From an uncultured Bacteroides sp. (lineage in GTDB: Bacteria > Bacteroidota > Bacteroidia > Bacteroidales > Bacteroidaceae), in contig CASFQC010000003.1 in assembly GCA_949296415.1 (NCBI GenBank), forward strand, positions 1 through 64,000: a stretch of DNA of 64,000 bases, given 5' to 3'. The notes under the pieces were generated by a model. That model searched no databases and had not been told where the DNA came from. It saw only the letters and a list, made by a program, of their open reading frames with translations. The translations under genes were made by a program, and so were the position numbers. Positions 9,632 through 18,297 of this stretch are shown piece by piece (position 1 is the first letter of the stretch; each line of letters begins with the position of its first letter).

Positions 9632-9639
9632 TATTTTTG
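9632..9639 (+). promoter_or_regulatory. -7 element for the antiporter gene
   Basis: TATTTTTG, matching TAnnTTTG, 26 bases before the chosen start at 9666. It lies inside the longer open frame that begins at 9594, which argues for the internal start. Confidence 0.5.
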
Positions 9640-9665
9640 CATCAGATTTCATAAAATGGTATCGC

Positions 9666-11792
9666 ATGGATTGGCTTGACTTCAGCTTTAAACTACCTAT
9701 CACCGACCCTACATGGATATTTCTCCTTGTATTGCTCATCATATTGTTCGCCCCCATACTGTTCGGAAAACTTCGCATCCCACACATTATAGGAATGATT
9801 CTTGCCGGACTAGCCATAGGCGAGCACGGCTTCAACCTGCTGGCGCGCGACAGCAGTTTCGAGCTATTCGGCAAAGTGGGACTATACTACATCATGTTCC
9901 TGGCCGGACTGGAGATGGACATGGGCGACTTCAAGAAGAATCGTGGCAAGGCTCTGGCATTGGGCATGCTGGCTTTCATCATACCCATAGCCATAGGCTT
10001 CGTGGCCAACGTGACCTACCTGAAGTACAGCATAGTGACATCGGTACTGCTGGCCAGCATGTATGCCTCACACACCTTGGTGACCTATCCCATCGTGATA
10101 AGATACGGCATCTCGCGCCAGCGCAGCGTAAGCATAGCCGTGGGTGGGACGGCGGTAACCGACACGCTCACCCTGCTGGTACTGGCCGTAATCAGCGGAC
10201 TGTTCAAAGGCGAGACAGACGGACTGTTCTGGGTGTGGCTGCTGGTCAAAGTAATAGTACTGGGCGGACTCATCATGTTCTTTTTCCCGCGCATAGGACG
10301 ATGGTTCTTCCGCCGCTATGACGACAACGTGATGCAGTTCATCTTTGTGCTGGCACTGATGTTCCTGGGAGCGGGCCTAATGGAGCTGATAGGCATGGAG
10401 GGCATCCTGGGAGCCTTCCTTGTGGGACTGGTGCTAAACAGGCTCATCCCTCATGTGTCGCCGCTGATGAATCACGTGGAGTTCGTAGGCAACGCGTTGT
10501 TCATCCCCTACTTCCTCATAGGCGTGGGCATGCTCATTGATCTGAAAGTGATATTCGGCGGAGGCGACGCGCTGAAAGTGGCCGGAGTAATGATTATAAT
10601 GGCTCTTACCGGCAAGTGGTTGGCTTGCTGGCTCACACAGAAAATATACGGGATGAGCGTCCAGGAGCGGGATCTGATGTACGGTCTGAGCAGCGCGCAG
10701 GCTGCGGCCACACTGGCTGCCGTACTGGTGGGGTATGGCATCATTCTGCCGGACGGCGAACGGCTGCTGAACGAAGACGTGCTGAACGGCACCGTACTGC
10801 TCATTCTGGTGACGTGCATCGTAAGCTCATTCGTCACCGAAAGGGCGGCCAAGAAAGTGGCCACAGACGAAGCACCGCCCGAGAACAGCCATGAAGGCGA
10901 GCCGGAACGCATCCTCATCTCCGTAGCCAATCCCATGACTATAGAACAGCTGGTATGCCTGGCTCTGATCATACGCGACCCCAAGCAAGAGGACAACCTG
11001 ATGGCGCTGAACGTAATCAACGACAACACCTCATCTGAAAAACTGAAACAGAAAGGGAAAAGGTATCTGGAAAGCGCAGCCATGATAGCCGCTTCGGCCG
11101 ACGTGCACCTGAGGCAGATAAGCCGGTATGACCTGAACATCGCCTCGGGCATAATACACACGGTGAAGGAAAACGGAGTGACCGACGTCATCATAGGCCT
11201 GCACAACAGGATAAGCATAGTGGACTCCTACTTCGGACAGCTTACCGAAAATCTGCTCAAGGGACTTCACCGCGAGGTAATGGTGTCGCGCTTCCTCATA
11301 CCGCTGAACACGCTGAGACGCATCATCATAGCCGTACCGGCAAAAGCTGAATACGAGGCCGGATTCACCAAATGGGTGTCACACTTCTGCCGCATGGGCG
11401 AGACACTGGGATGCCGAGTACATTTCTTCGCCACCGAAGAGACCACCGCCCGCCTGCAGGCTCTCATACGCACCCGCCACAGCAAGACGCTAACAGACTT
11501 TTCCAATCTGGAGGACTGGGAAGACCTGCTCATCCTGACCGGACAAGTGAACTACGACCATCTGTTGGTAATCATCAGCGCAAGACGAGGCTCCATCTCC
11601 TATGACAGTTCCTTTGAGAAGCTGCCCTCACAACTTAGCCGCTATTTCTCCAACAACAGCCTTATCGTACTCTACCCCGACCAGCTGGGCGACCCGCAAG
11701 AGGCCCTGTCATTCTCCAATCCGCGCGGCAACAACGAAGCACAACATTACGAGAAAGTGGGACGCTGGTTCTACAAATGGTTCAAGAAGTGA
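9666..11792 (+). CDS. cation:proton antiporter (CPA2/Kef type) with C-terminal universal-stress-like region
   Basis: A 708-residue inner-membrane protein. Residues about 15-410 form the roughly 12-helix Na+/H+ exchanger domain: FGKLRIPHIIGMILAGLAIG, then FLAGLEMDM, and GGTAVTDTLTLLVLA in the ion-binding core region. After about residue 420 a soluble part follows (ERILISVANPMTIEQLVCLAL, VTDVIIGLHNR) resembling two universal-stress-protein folds, probably cytosolic regulation. It presumably exchanges Na+ or K+ for H+; the ion cannot be read from sequence. The start at 9666 (MDWLDFSFK) is preferred to the frame start at 9594 because a promoter element lies between them. It converges on the carbamoyltransferase gene. 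Confidence 0.85.
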   Translation: MDWLDFSFKLPITDPTWIFLLVLLIILFAPILFGKLRIPHIIGMILAGLAIGEHGFNLLARDSSFELFGKVGLYYIMFLAGLEMDMGDFKKNRGKALALGMLAFIIPIAIGFVANVTYLKYSIVTSVLLASMYASHTLVTYPIVIRYGISRQRSVSIAVGGTAVTDTLTLLVLAVISGLFKGETDGLFWVWLLVKVIVLGGLIMFFFPRIGRWFFRRYDDNVMQFIFVLALMFLGAGLMELIGMEGILGAFLVGLVLNRLIPHVSPLMNHVEFVGNALFIPYFLIGVGMLIDLKVIFGGGDALKVAGVMIIMALTGKWLACWLTQKIYGMSVQERDLMYGLSSAQAAATLAAVLVGYGIILPDGERLLNEDVLNGTVLLILVTCIVSSFVTERAAKKVATDEAPPENSHEGEPERILISVANPMTIEQLVCLALIIRDPKQEDNLMALNVINDNTSSEKLKQKGKRYLESAAMIAASADVHLRQISRYDLNIASGIIHTVKENGVTDVIIGLHNRISIVDSYFGQLTENLLKGLHREVMVSRFLIPLNTLRRIIIAVPAKAEYEAGFTKWVSHFCRMGETLGCRVHFFATEETTARLQALIRTRHSKTLTDFSNLEDWEDLLILTGQVNYDHLLVIISARRGSISYDSSFEKLPSQLSRYFSNNSLIVLYPDQLGDPQEALSFSNPRGNNEAQHYEKVGRWFYKWFKK

Positions 11793-11823
11793 CCTGCCGG
11801 AGTTCTCACATCTCAGCATAACA

Positions 11824-11873
11824 AGCCGGAAGGCAGGGTATGGTGTGACGCGCCCATACCCTGCCTTCCGGCT
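11824..11873. terminator. bidirectional terminator with perfect 20-bp arms
   Basis: The arms AGCCGGAAGGCAGGGTATGG (11824-11843) and its exact complement (11854-11873) enclose a 10-base loop. It lies between the convergent antiporter (ends 11792) and carbamoyltransferase (ends 11945) genes, so it can stop transcription from both sides. Confidence 0.8.
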
Positions 11874-11944
11874 ACACGCCCGCTGTCTCGGCATTCCGTC
11901 CGCCCCACGGCACGGCAATCCGTGCAGGGACGGGAGGCTTTCCG

Positions 11945-12898
11945 CTACAGGCTTTCTATCATCCGCTTCAGTACCACCGTAGCCGAAATTTCACGGTTGG
12001 CGGCTTCCGGAATGACGATGGACTGCGGACTCTCTATCACGTCGTCCGTCACAATCATATTGCGGCGCACAGGCAGACAATGCATGAAGTACGCATGGTC
12101 CGTCACGGCCATCTGACGGTCACTCACCGTCCAGGAACGGTCAGTACTCAGAATCTGTCCGTAGCTGTCGCCCGCATAGGCCGCCCAATTCTTGGCATAG
12201 ATGAAATCGGCTCCCTCGAAAGCCTTCATCTGATCATATTCCACACGGGCACGCCCCACGAATTTCGGGTCAAGCTCATAGCCTTCGGGATGGGTGATGA
12301 CAAATTCATAATCGGTGGCATTCATCCATTCCGCAAAGGAATTGGGCACAGCCTGCGGCAACGGACGCGGATGTGGCGCCCACGTCATCACCACTTTCGG
12401 ACGGGATTTCTTCTTGTACTCCTCTATGGTGATGAGGTCGGCAAAGCTCTGCAAGGGATGGCGCGTGGCAGCCTCCATGGAGAATACCGGACGGCCGGAA
12501 TGCTGTATGAACTGGTTCAATATAGTCTCGCTGTAATCAAAGTCCCGATTCTCGAACCGGGCAAATGAACGCACACCTATGATGTCGCAATAACAACCCA
12601 TCACGGGTATGGCCTCCAACAGATGTTCGGGTTTGTCACCGTCCATCACCACGCCACGTTCGGTCTCCAGTTTCCACGCGCCCTGGTTGATGTCAAGCAC
12701 AATGACATTCATGCCCAGGTTGAGCGCCGCCTTCTGCGTGCTGAGACGGGTACGCAGGCTGGAGTTGAAGAATATCATGAGCAGCGTCTTATTGCGTCCC
12801 AGCTCCACGTATTTGAAACGGTCTCTCTTAATCTCAAAGGCTTCAGCCAGTGCCGACTTCAGGTCGCCAATGTCGTGCACACAAGTAAAGTTCTTCAT
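11945..12898 (-). CDS. argF': N-succinylornithine carbamoyltransferase
   Basis: A 317-residue transcarbamylase. It has the carbamoyl-phosphate site SSLRTRLSTQ (residues about 46-55), FMHCLPVRRN near the C-terminus, and the insertions typical of the acetyl/succinyl-ornithine branch rather than ordinary ornithine carbamoyltransferase. Residue 90 is proline (DGDKP); published work on the Bacteroides fragilis enzyme names Pro90, versus Glu in the Xanthomonas acetylornithine enzyme, as the residue that selects the succinyl substrate. It therefore makes N-succinylcitrulline in the Bacteroides arginine pathway. The start at 12898 (MKNFTCVHD) matches the known enzyme length; 40 in-frame codons upstream are non-homologous and contain the promoter. 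It is unlinked to the arginine operon at 52.8-58.1 kb. Confidence 0.93.
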   Translation of the reverse strand: MKNFTCVHDIGDLKSALAEAFEIKRDRFKYVELGRNKTLLMIFFNSSLRTRLSTQKAALNLGMNVIVLDINQGAWKLETERGVVMDGDKPEHLLEAIPVMGCYCDIIGVRSFARFENRDFDYSETILNQFIQHSGRPVFSMEAATRHPLQSFADLITIEEYKKKSRPKVVMTWAPHPRPLPQAVPNSFAEWMNATDYEFVITHPEGYELDPKFVGRARVEYDQMKAFEGADFIYAKNWAAYAGDSYGQILSTDRSWTVSDRQMAVTDHAYFMHCLPVRRNMIVTDDVIESPQSIVIPEAANREISATVVLKRMIESL

Positions 12899-12950
12899 CT
12901 GTACAATAGCTTTATATGTTAGAGTTTCAGGATTCATTCCATTCGCCCTG

Positions 12951-12958
12951 CAAAGATA
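12951..12958 (-). promoter_or_regulatory. -7 element for argF'
   Basis: Minus-strand TATCTTTG, full TAnnTTTG match, about 53 bases before the start codon. It sits within an imperfect TGCAAATAA...CTTTGCA dyad that resembles only half of an ARG box. Confidence 0.5.
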
Positions 12959-13242
12959 AAGGTTATTTGCAGAAAACAAGCGGCGGTGCCCCTTAAACGT
13001 CCTGACCGGAAGCCACAAATCTTTCTGTCACAGCTTCCACGATACATCTGGCCGTACTCCTACGGACAGGCAAAGCGACAGGCGCACGGAGGCTTCCCGG
13101 CGCATACCCCCATCACACCGGACGCTCTTTATATGACCGGACAAAGGGGATGCCCGTAACTCCGGCATCCTCACAAATGAGGGTTGCATAAATGGAATAC
13201 TATCCATTACTTTGCACCCGATTTCCAGAACATTTGCCAAGC
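12959..13242. other. divergent intergenic region argF'/TonB receptor
   Basis: Holds the argF' promoter side and, nearer the receptor gene, a small hairpin GGATGCC/GGCATCC (13148-13154, 13164-13170) and the near-consensus element TTACTTTG (13207-13214) likely to drive the receptor gene. No gene is seen. Confidence 0.45.
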
Positions 13243-15621
13243 ATGAAAAGAAGATGCCTATCTGCCGTACTGACCGTACTGACGGCATGTGCGACGGTGG
13301 CGGCTGAGGAAGCCGACACCTTGAAGACCATAGACATGGACGAACTGGTCATAGTGGCCACCCCGAAGGAGAACAAGGAGCTGCGCGAGCTGCCCATTGC
13401 CTCCACCAAACTTACACAACAGGAGCTGAGGGCCCGGCAGGTGACCGGTATCAAGAGCCTCACTTCCGTGGTGCCCAACCTGTTTATTCCAGACTACGGT
13501 TCACGCATGACCACCGCCGTGTACATCCGTGGAATAGGCTCGCGGATCAACACACCGGCCGTAGGACTATATGTGGACAACATTCCTTATATAGACAAGT
13601 CGGCCTTTGACTTCAACTATGCCGACATCGAGCAGATAGAGGTGTTGCGCGGTCCGCAAAGCATGCTCTACGGCAGGAACACCATGGGCGGACTCATCAA
13701 AGTGTACACCAAATCGCCCTTTACCTATCAGGGTACAGACATCAGGCTGGGGGCCGCCACCTACGGCGACTACAACGCCTCGCTCACACACTATCACCGC
13801 ATATCTCCACGCTTCGCCTTTTCGGCAGGAGGATTCTACGAACATACGGGAGGGTTCTACAAGAACAGCCGCGACAACAGCCGCATAGACCGCAGCAATT
13901 CGGGAGGAGGGCGTATACATGCCCTGTTCCTGCCCACAGAGAAAATGAAAGTAGACTTCAACGTAAGCTACGAATACAGCGACCAGGGAGGTTATCCTTA
14001 TTATTATGTGGGAAAATCCGATGACGGGGAAGAGGGTACGGAACCCTATCCCGACCTGCAGGGGAAGATAAGTTACAATGACCCCAGCGGTTACCGTCGC
14101 GGACTGTTGAACGCAGGCATGAACATAGAATGGCACGCCCCACACCTCACCGCCAGCTTCATCACCGGATACCAGAACCTGGATGACCACATGCAGATGG
14201 ACCAGGACTTCAGCCCGCGCGACATCTTTACCCTGGAACAGCGGCAGCAATCCAATACCCTGAGCCAGGAAGTGGTGCTCAAGTCAGACAGGCGGTCCCA
14301 TTGGCAATGGACTACAGGCGCATTCGGTTTCTACCAATGGCTTGACACCCAGGCACCGGTACTGTTCAAGCGGCAAGGCATAGAAGAGGTGATAGAAGGC
14401 AACGCCAACAGTGCTTTCCCTTCCTCGCCCCAAGCGCCGCAGATGCACCTCAGCATAGCCAACAGCACACTGCCCATCTCGGGCAACTTCTCCACCCCAC
14501 TGATGAGCGGAGCCTTGTACCACCAAAGCACATGGAACGACCTGCTGGCCGAAGGCCTGTCGGTAAGCGTGGGGGTGCGTCTGGACTACGAGAAAATGTG
14601 GCTTGACTATCATTCGGCCGCCAGCCCCATGGACTTCGGATTTTCCTTCCAGATGGGTTCCATGCAGCTGGAAGACAACAATCTGCAGGCTCTCTCGTCC
14701 CTCGCCGGAAAGATGAGACGCGACTACCTGCAGCTGTTGCCCAAATTTTCCGTGGAGTACGAATGGGACAGGAACAACAACGCCTACGTCACCATAGCCA
14801 AAGGATACCGATCTGGCGGATACAACATACAGATGTTCAGCGACCTGGTGCAAAGCCAGATGCGCAACAGCATGAAGACGGCCCTGATGGAAAGCCCCGT
14901 ATTCGCCGCCATGGCCGGCATGATAGGACAAATGATGCCCGAAACAGACATCAACGTGGAATCATCGGCTCTCTACCGCCCCGAATACACCTGGAGTTAC
15001 GAAGCCGGCGTCCATCTCAACCTGTGGCAAGGACGGATTGCCGCCGATGCCGCCCTCTTCCTGATGAATACCCACGACCAGCAAGTATCCCAGTTCTCGG
15101 ACAACGGCATGGGACGCATCACCCGCAACGCAGGCCGCAGCCGCAGTCTGGGAGGGGAAGCCACACTGACAGCCCAGCTTGCCTCCGGTCTCTCGGCAAA
15201 CATAAGCTACGGCTACACACACGCTACCTTCCGCAATTACCATACCATCGGCTCAGACAATCAGGAAACAGACTACCGGGGCAAGTACGTGCCTTTCATT
15301 CCGCGCCATACGCTGAATGCCGGAGCACAGTACATACTGACGTTACACCGCAACCGTATGTTCGACCGCATACGGCTCAACGCCGACTACAACGCAGCCG
15401 GAAGCATCTACTGGACAGAAGACAACTCCATGCGGCAGCCTTTCTACGGCACACTGAACGCACGTGTCAGCCTGGAGAAGGGACAAGGTGCGGTGGCCCT
15501 GTGGATACGCAACGCACTGGATACAGACTATGCCGCCTTCTTCTTTGAGTCAATGGGCAACCGTTTCATGCAAAAGGGCAAACCCGTACAGCTGGGTGTC
15601 GAACTGAGGTGCAGATTCTGA
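13243..15621 (+). CDS. TonB-dependent outer-membrane receptor
   Basis: A 792-residue outer-membrane transporter with a signal peptide (MKRRCLSAVLTVLTACATVAA). The N-terminus after the signal contains the TonB-box-like stretch MDELVIVAT, then the plug domain (ELRELPIASTKLTQQEL, SVVPNLFIPDYGSRMTTAVYIRGIGSR, DIEQIEVLRGPQSMLYGRNTMGGLIKVYTKSP) and a 22-stranded barrel ending in GVELRCRF with terminal F. Unlike SusC proteins it has no carboxypeptidase-like domain and no SusD partner, so it resembles siderophore, haem or vitamin receptors. The ligand cannot be assigned. The start at 13243 is chosen because the signal peptide begins there; the upstream in-frame codons contain the promoter motif. Confidence 0.88.
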   Translation: MKRRCLSAVLTVLTACATVAAEEADTLKTIDMDELVIVATPKENKELRELPIASTKLTQQELRARQVTGIKSLTSVVPNLFIPDYGSRMTTAVYIRGIGSRINTPAVGLYVDNIPYIDKSAFDFNYADIEQIEVLRGPQSMLYGRNTMGGLIKVYTKSPFTYQGTDIRLGAATYGDYNASLTHYHRISPRFAFSAGGFYEHTGGFYKNSRDNSRIDRSNSGGGRIHALFLPTEKMKVDFNVSYEYSDQGGYPYYYVGKSDDGEEGTEPYPDLQGKISYNDPSGYRRGLLNAGMNIEWHAPHLTASFITGYQNLDDHMQMDQDFSPRDIFTLEQRQQSNTLSQEVVLKSDRRSHWQWTTGAFGFYQWLDTQAPVLFKRQGIEEVIEGNANSAFPSSPQAPQMHLSIANSTLPISGNFSTPLMSGALYHQSTWNDLLAEGLSVSVGVRLDYEKMWLDYHSAASPMDFGFSFQMGSMQLEDNNLQALSSLAGKMRRDYLQLLPKFSVEYEWDRNNNAYVTIAKGYRSGGYNIQMFSDLVQSQMRNSMKTALMESPVFAAMAGMIGQMMPETDINVESSALYRPEYTWSYEAGVHLNLWQGRIAADAALFLMNTHDQQVSQFSDNGMGRITRNAGRSRSLGGEATLTAQLASGLSANISYGYTHATFRNYHTIGSDNQETDYRGKYVPFIPRHTLNAGAQYILTLHRNRMFDRIRLNADYNAAGSIYWTEDNSMRQPFYGTLNARVSLEKGQGAVALWIRNALDTDYAAFFFESMGNRFMQKGKPVQLGVELRCRF

Positions 15622-15644
15622 CCTCTACAGACCTCACACGGCCG

Positions 15645-15666
15645 CCATGCCGCAAACAAGGCATGG
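15645..15666. terminator. small hairpin between convergent genes
   Basis: Perfect 7-bp arms CCATGCC (15645-15651) and GGCATGG (15660-15666), 8-base loop, between the ends of the TonB receptor gene (15621) and the permease gene (15679). Probably a bidirectional terminator. Confidence 0.5.
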
Positions 15667-15678
15667 ACATGCCCGTGC

Positions 15679-17541
15679 TCAGAAGGGAAAAAGAAGCGGC
15701 AGCACCAGTACCATGACCACACCCATCAGAATCTGCAACGGGAGTCCTACCTTGATGTAGTCCATGAAGGTGTATTGTCCGGCCGTCATCACCAACGCAT
15801 TGGGCGGCGTGGAAAAAGGCGAGGCAAAGCACATGCTGGCCGCCACGGTCACGGCAAACAGATAAGGTACCGGACTCACTCCTATCTGCATGGCACTCTG
15901 CAAGGCTATGGGAGCCATGAGCACGGCGGTCACCGTATTGCTTATGAACATGGTCATGAGCGAGGTAGTGAAGTATATGCCCGCCAGAAGCGCCACAGGC
16001 CCGTAGTGTCCCAAGCCTCCGGCCAGCGAACCGGCCAACAGTTCGGACACCCCCGTCTTCTCAAGCGCGGTGGACATGGGCAGCATGGCGGCAAAGAGCA
16101 CGATGGTCTCCCAGTTGATGGTCTTATAAGCCGCCTCCACATTGCGCAGGCAACCGGTGAGCACCATCAGCAACGCAGCGATGATGACCGCCGTGACCGG
16201 TGCTACGGGAATGAAATCAAACACCATCATCACCACCATGGCCACCATAATCAGTGCGGCCAGCGGAGCCTTATAATCCAAAGTGACTTTGGCAGCCTCG
16301 TCCAAAGGCTGTCCCAACACCACCCAATCCGAACTCTCGCCGGACAGACGGCCTATGTCCTGCCAGGCTCCCTGCACCAGCAGCACATCGCCGCTGTGCA
16401 TGCGCTCGTGCCCCAGGTCTTTCAGCAGATAGTCTTGCTTGCGGCGTATACCCAGCACGTTCACGCCATACTTGTCGCGGAATCCCACCCCGGCCACAGT
16501 CTGGTTTACCAGTCCCGAAGTAGAGAGCAGAAGGATTTCGGCTATGCCTATGTCATAGAACGCCAGATGCCTGTCCCTGTCCGCCGTGCCTTCTGTAGTG
16601 TGTCCGTCCATCATCTCCAGTCCCCATTCAGAAGCAAAACAGTCCACATGGCCGACCTCACCCGACACGTAAAGCACATCGCCCGGCTCAAGAACGGTTC
16701 CGGTAGAAGCCAGCTTCTGGGTCACCGTCTTCAGGAAACGGTGCTGCGATGTCTCGCCCCGCCTCACTTCCAATATGTTCAGGCCATACTTGCGGCGCAC
16801 GTCAAGCTCCACCACCGTGCGGCCTGCCGCCGCAACGCCTTCGGGCACCCGCAGACGGAACAAGTTACTGGCCAGTCCGTATTCCTCCACCAGCTGCCGT
16901 AGGGATTTCCCGCCCTGACGGCCGCCGCCATCCTCCTTCTTACCTTTGGACAGGAACACCTTGGTAAGCGGCAGCAGCACCACAATGCCCGTAAGCACAC
17001 ACACCATACCTACCGGAAGGAAAGAGAAGAAGGACAGCGGTTCAAAGCCCGCCCCCGTCAGCGTGTCCTGTATCACCAGATTGGGAGGAGTACCGATAAG
17101 GGTCATCATGCCGCCCATACTGCTCGCAAAAGCCAGGGGAATGAGCAGGCGGCGCGGGTTGATTCCGGCATTTTTGGCCAGACTGACCACTATGGGCAAC
17201 ATAAGGGCCACCGTGCCGGTATTGCTTACAAAGGCGCCTATGCCTGCGGTGACCAGCATCACCAACAGGAACAGCCGCAACTCGCTGGTGCCAGCCAGCC
17301 TCAGGATGCGCGAGCTTATCATTTTGGCCAGACCCGTCTGGAATATGCCGCCGCCTACCACAAACAGACCGGCCATCATGATGACCACCGAGTTGGAGAA
17401 TCCGGCCAATCCCTCTTCAGGGGTAAGTATCTGACATACGAGCAGAGCTGTCAGCGTACAAACAGCCACTATGTCCGACCGCACACGTCCCGATACGAAA
17501 AAGGCGGCCGACAGCACAAGGATAATAATGGTAATCCACAT
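15679..17541 (-). CDS. SLC13-family permease with two TrkA-C domains
   Basis: A 620-residue inner-membrane transporter. N-terminal helices (MWITIIILVLSAAFFVSG) lead to the ArsB/NhaD-like half with SNTGTVALMLPIVVSLAK and the SSMGGMMTLIGTPPNLVI loop typical of divalent anion:Na+ symporters. Two soluble TrkA-C (RCK-C) domains lie between the halves, near residues 215-300 and 320-390 (LEPGDVLYVSGEVG, MHSGDVLLVQGAWQ). The second half repeats the pattern with ISNTVTAVLMAPIALQSA and FSTPPNALVMTAG. Substrate could be sulfate or a dicarboxylate; this cannot be read from sequence. Two tandem TATCTTTG promoter motifs lie upstream. Confidence 0.87.
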   Translation of the reverse strand: MWITIIILVLSAAFFVSGRVRSDIVAVCTLTALLVCQILTPEEGLAGFSNSVVIMMAGLFVVGGGIFQTGLAKMISSRILRLAGTSELRLFLLVMLVTAGIGAFVSNTGTVALMLPIVVSLAKNAGINPRRLLIPLAFASSMGGMMTLIGTPPNLVIQDTLTGAGFEPLSFFSFLPVGMVCVLTGIVVLLPLTKVFLSKGKKEDGGGRQGGKSLRQLVEEYGLASNLFRLRVPEGVAAAGRTVVELDVRRKYGLNILEVRRGETSQHRFLKTVTQKLASTGTVLEPGDVLYVSGEVGHVDCFASEWGLEMMDGHTTEGTADRDRHLAFYDIGIAEILLLSTSGLVNQTVAGVGFRDKYGVNVLGIRRKQDYLLKDLGHERMHSGDVLLVQGAWQDIGRLSGESSDWVVLGQPLDEAAKVTLDYKAPLAALIMVAMVVMMVFDFIPVAPVTAVIIAALLMVLTGCLRNVEAAYKTINWETIVLFAAMLPMSTALEKTGVSELLAGSLAGGLGHYGPVALLAGIYFTTSLMTMFISNTVTAVLMAPIALQSAMQIGVSPVPYLFAVTVAASMCFASPFSTPPNALVMTAGQYTFMDYIKVGLPLQILMGVVMVLVLPLLFPF

Positions 17542-17571
17542 ATATTTAAATAGGAAAAAAGGGGTTCACGA

Positions 17572-17579
17572 CAAAGATA
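17572..17579 (-). promoter_or_regulatory. -7 element for the SLC13 permease (proximal)
   Basis: Minus-strand TATCTTTG, 31 bases before the start codon. Confidence 0.45.
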
Positions 17580-17665
17580 CAAAGAGACGGAAAAGGCGAA
17601 TGCCGCAACGGCAGGAAGCACCGCTTCCGGACGTCATGGCTGAGCCGCATCCTATCTTCACAGGG

Positions 17666-17673
17666 CAAAGATA
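17666..17673 (-). promoter_or_regulatory. -7 element for the SLC13 permease (distal)
   Basis: A second minus-strand TATCTTTG, 94 bases upstream of the first. The permease may have two start sites. Confidence 0.35.
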
Positions 17674-17967
17674 ATAAAAATTCGGGAAACCTCCGACACA
17701 TACCGTATGTACCGGAAGGCAGGAAAAGACAGTGCCTTAAAATATGTTTCAGCAAAAGTCAAATTGCCGGTCTTTTACGATTCCGGCTGACACAATGGAC
17801 GGTCTTCTATCTTTATGCTTACAACCGCATTTTTCAATATGCACGAAAAAGCGGAATTACCCCAATTGAAATGTATATATATGTTAATATTTCAAGCCAT
17901 ATCTTTCCAAAATGTATAAATATGCTAATAAAACTACCCCCAAAAGCCTTTTCCAGCCGACAGATGA
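17674..17967. other. AT-rich intergenic DNA
   Basis: No gene. The part from about 17815 to 17940 is strikingly AT-rich compared with its surroundings and contains short dyads such as TTGAAAT...ATTTCAA. It joins the inverted repeat at 17968 and the dispersed repeat beyond. Confidence 0.4.
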
Positions 17968-18000
17968 CCTGTCACCCGTCGGCAGATGACGGGTGACAGG
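17968..18000. repeat. perfect inverted repeat, 13-bp arms
   Basis: CCTGTCACCCGTC (17968-17980) and GACGGGTGACAGG (17988-18000) around a 7-base loop. A GATGACCTGTCA motif at its left also occurs upstream of repeat copy B (minus strand, near 50700-50712), so it belongs to the extended repeat region. Confidence 0.6.
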
Positions 18001-18123
18001 CAGACGGATGACCTATTGCCCGGTCGGGAATAACAGTATGTCTGTCCGCACGCTGTACAGACTTTTCTTCCAAACCGACTTTTTGTAGGATATTTTCCTG
18101 ATTTTCCACCGTGAATGAGGTGC

Positions 18124-18257
18124 TCTGAAGTGTTAAAATACGGCCTATCATCTTATTGCACAAAGCGTTATCCGAAAAAATTCCGCATTCTTTTCCACCT
18201 CGTCTTCCTGCGGCCGGAAAGAAGCCACGCATTCGCGTTAAAGTTTGTAAAGTGTCA
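18124..18257 (+). repeat. dispersed intergenic repeat, copy A
   Basis: Aligns without any gap over 134 positions with the reverse complement of 50485-50618, at about 99 identities by hand count. Best conserved are the two ends (TCTGAAGTGTTAAA and GTTAAAGTTTGTAAAGTGTCA) and the internal blocks TTCTTTTCCACC and CGGAAAGAAG. It does not encode a conserved peptide. It lies 41 bases beyond the 3' end of the broken regulator gene. Confidence 0.8.
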
Positions 18258-18297
18258 ATCTGCTCATGTGGCAGAATATGAGGAAAGATACCACGCT

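Noticed and set aside
17911..17926. ARG-box-like string AATGTATAAATATGCT far upstream of the SLC13 permease
   Set aside because: It lies in very AT-rich DNA, is 370 bases from the nearest start and is not part of a pair, so chance is the simpler explanation.
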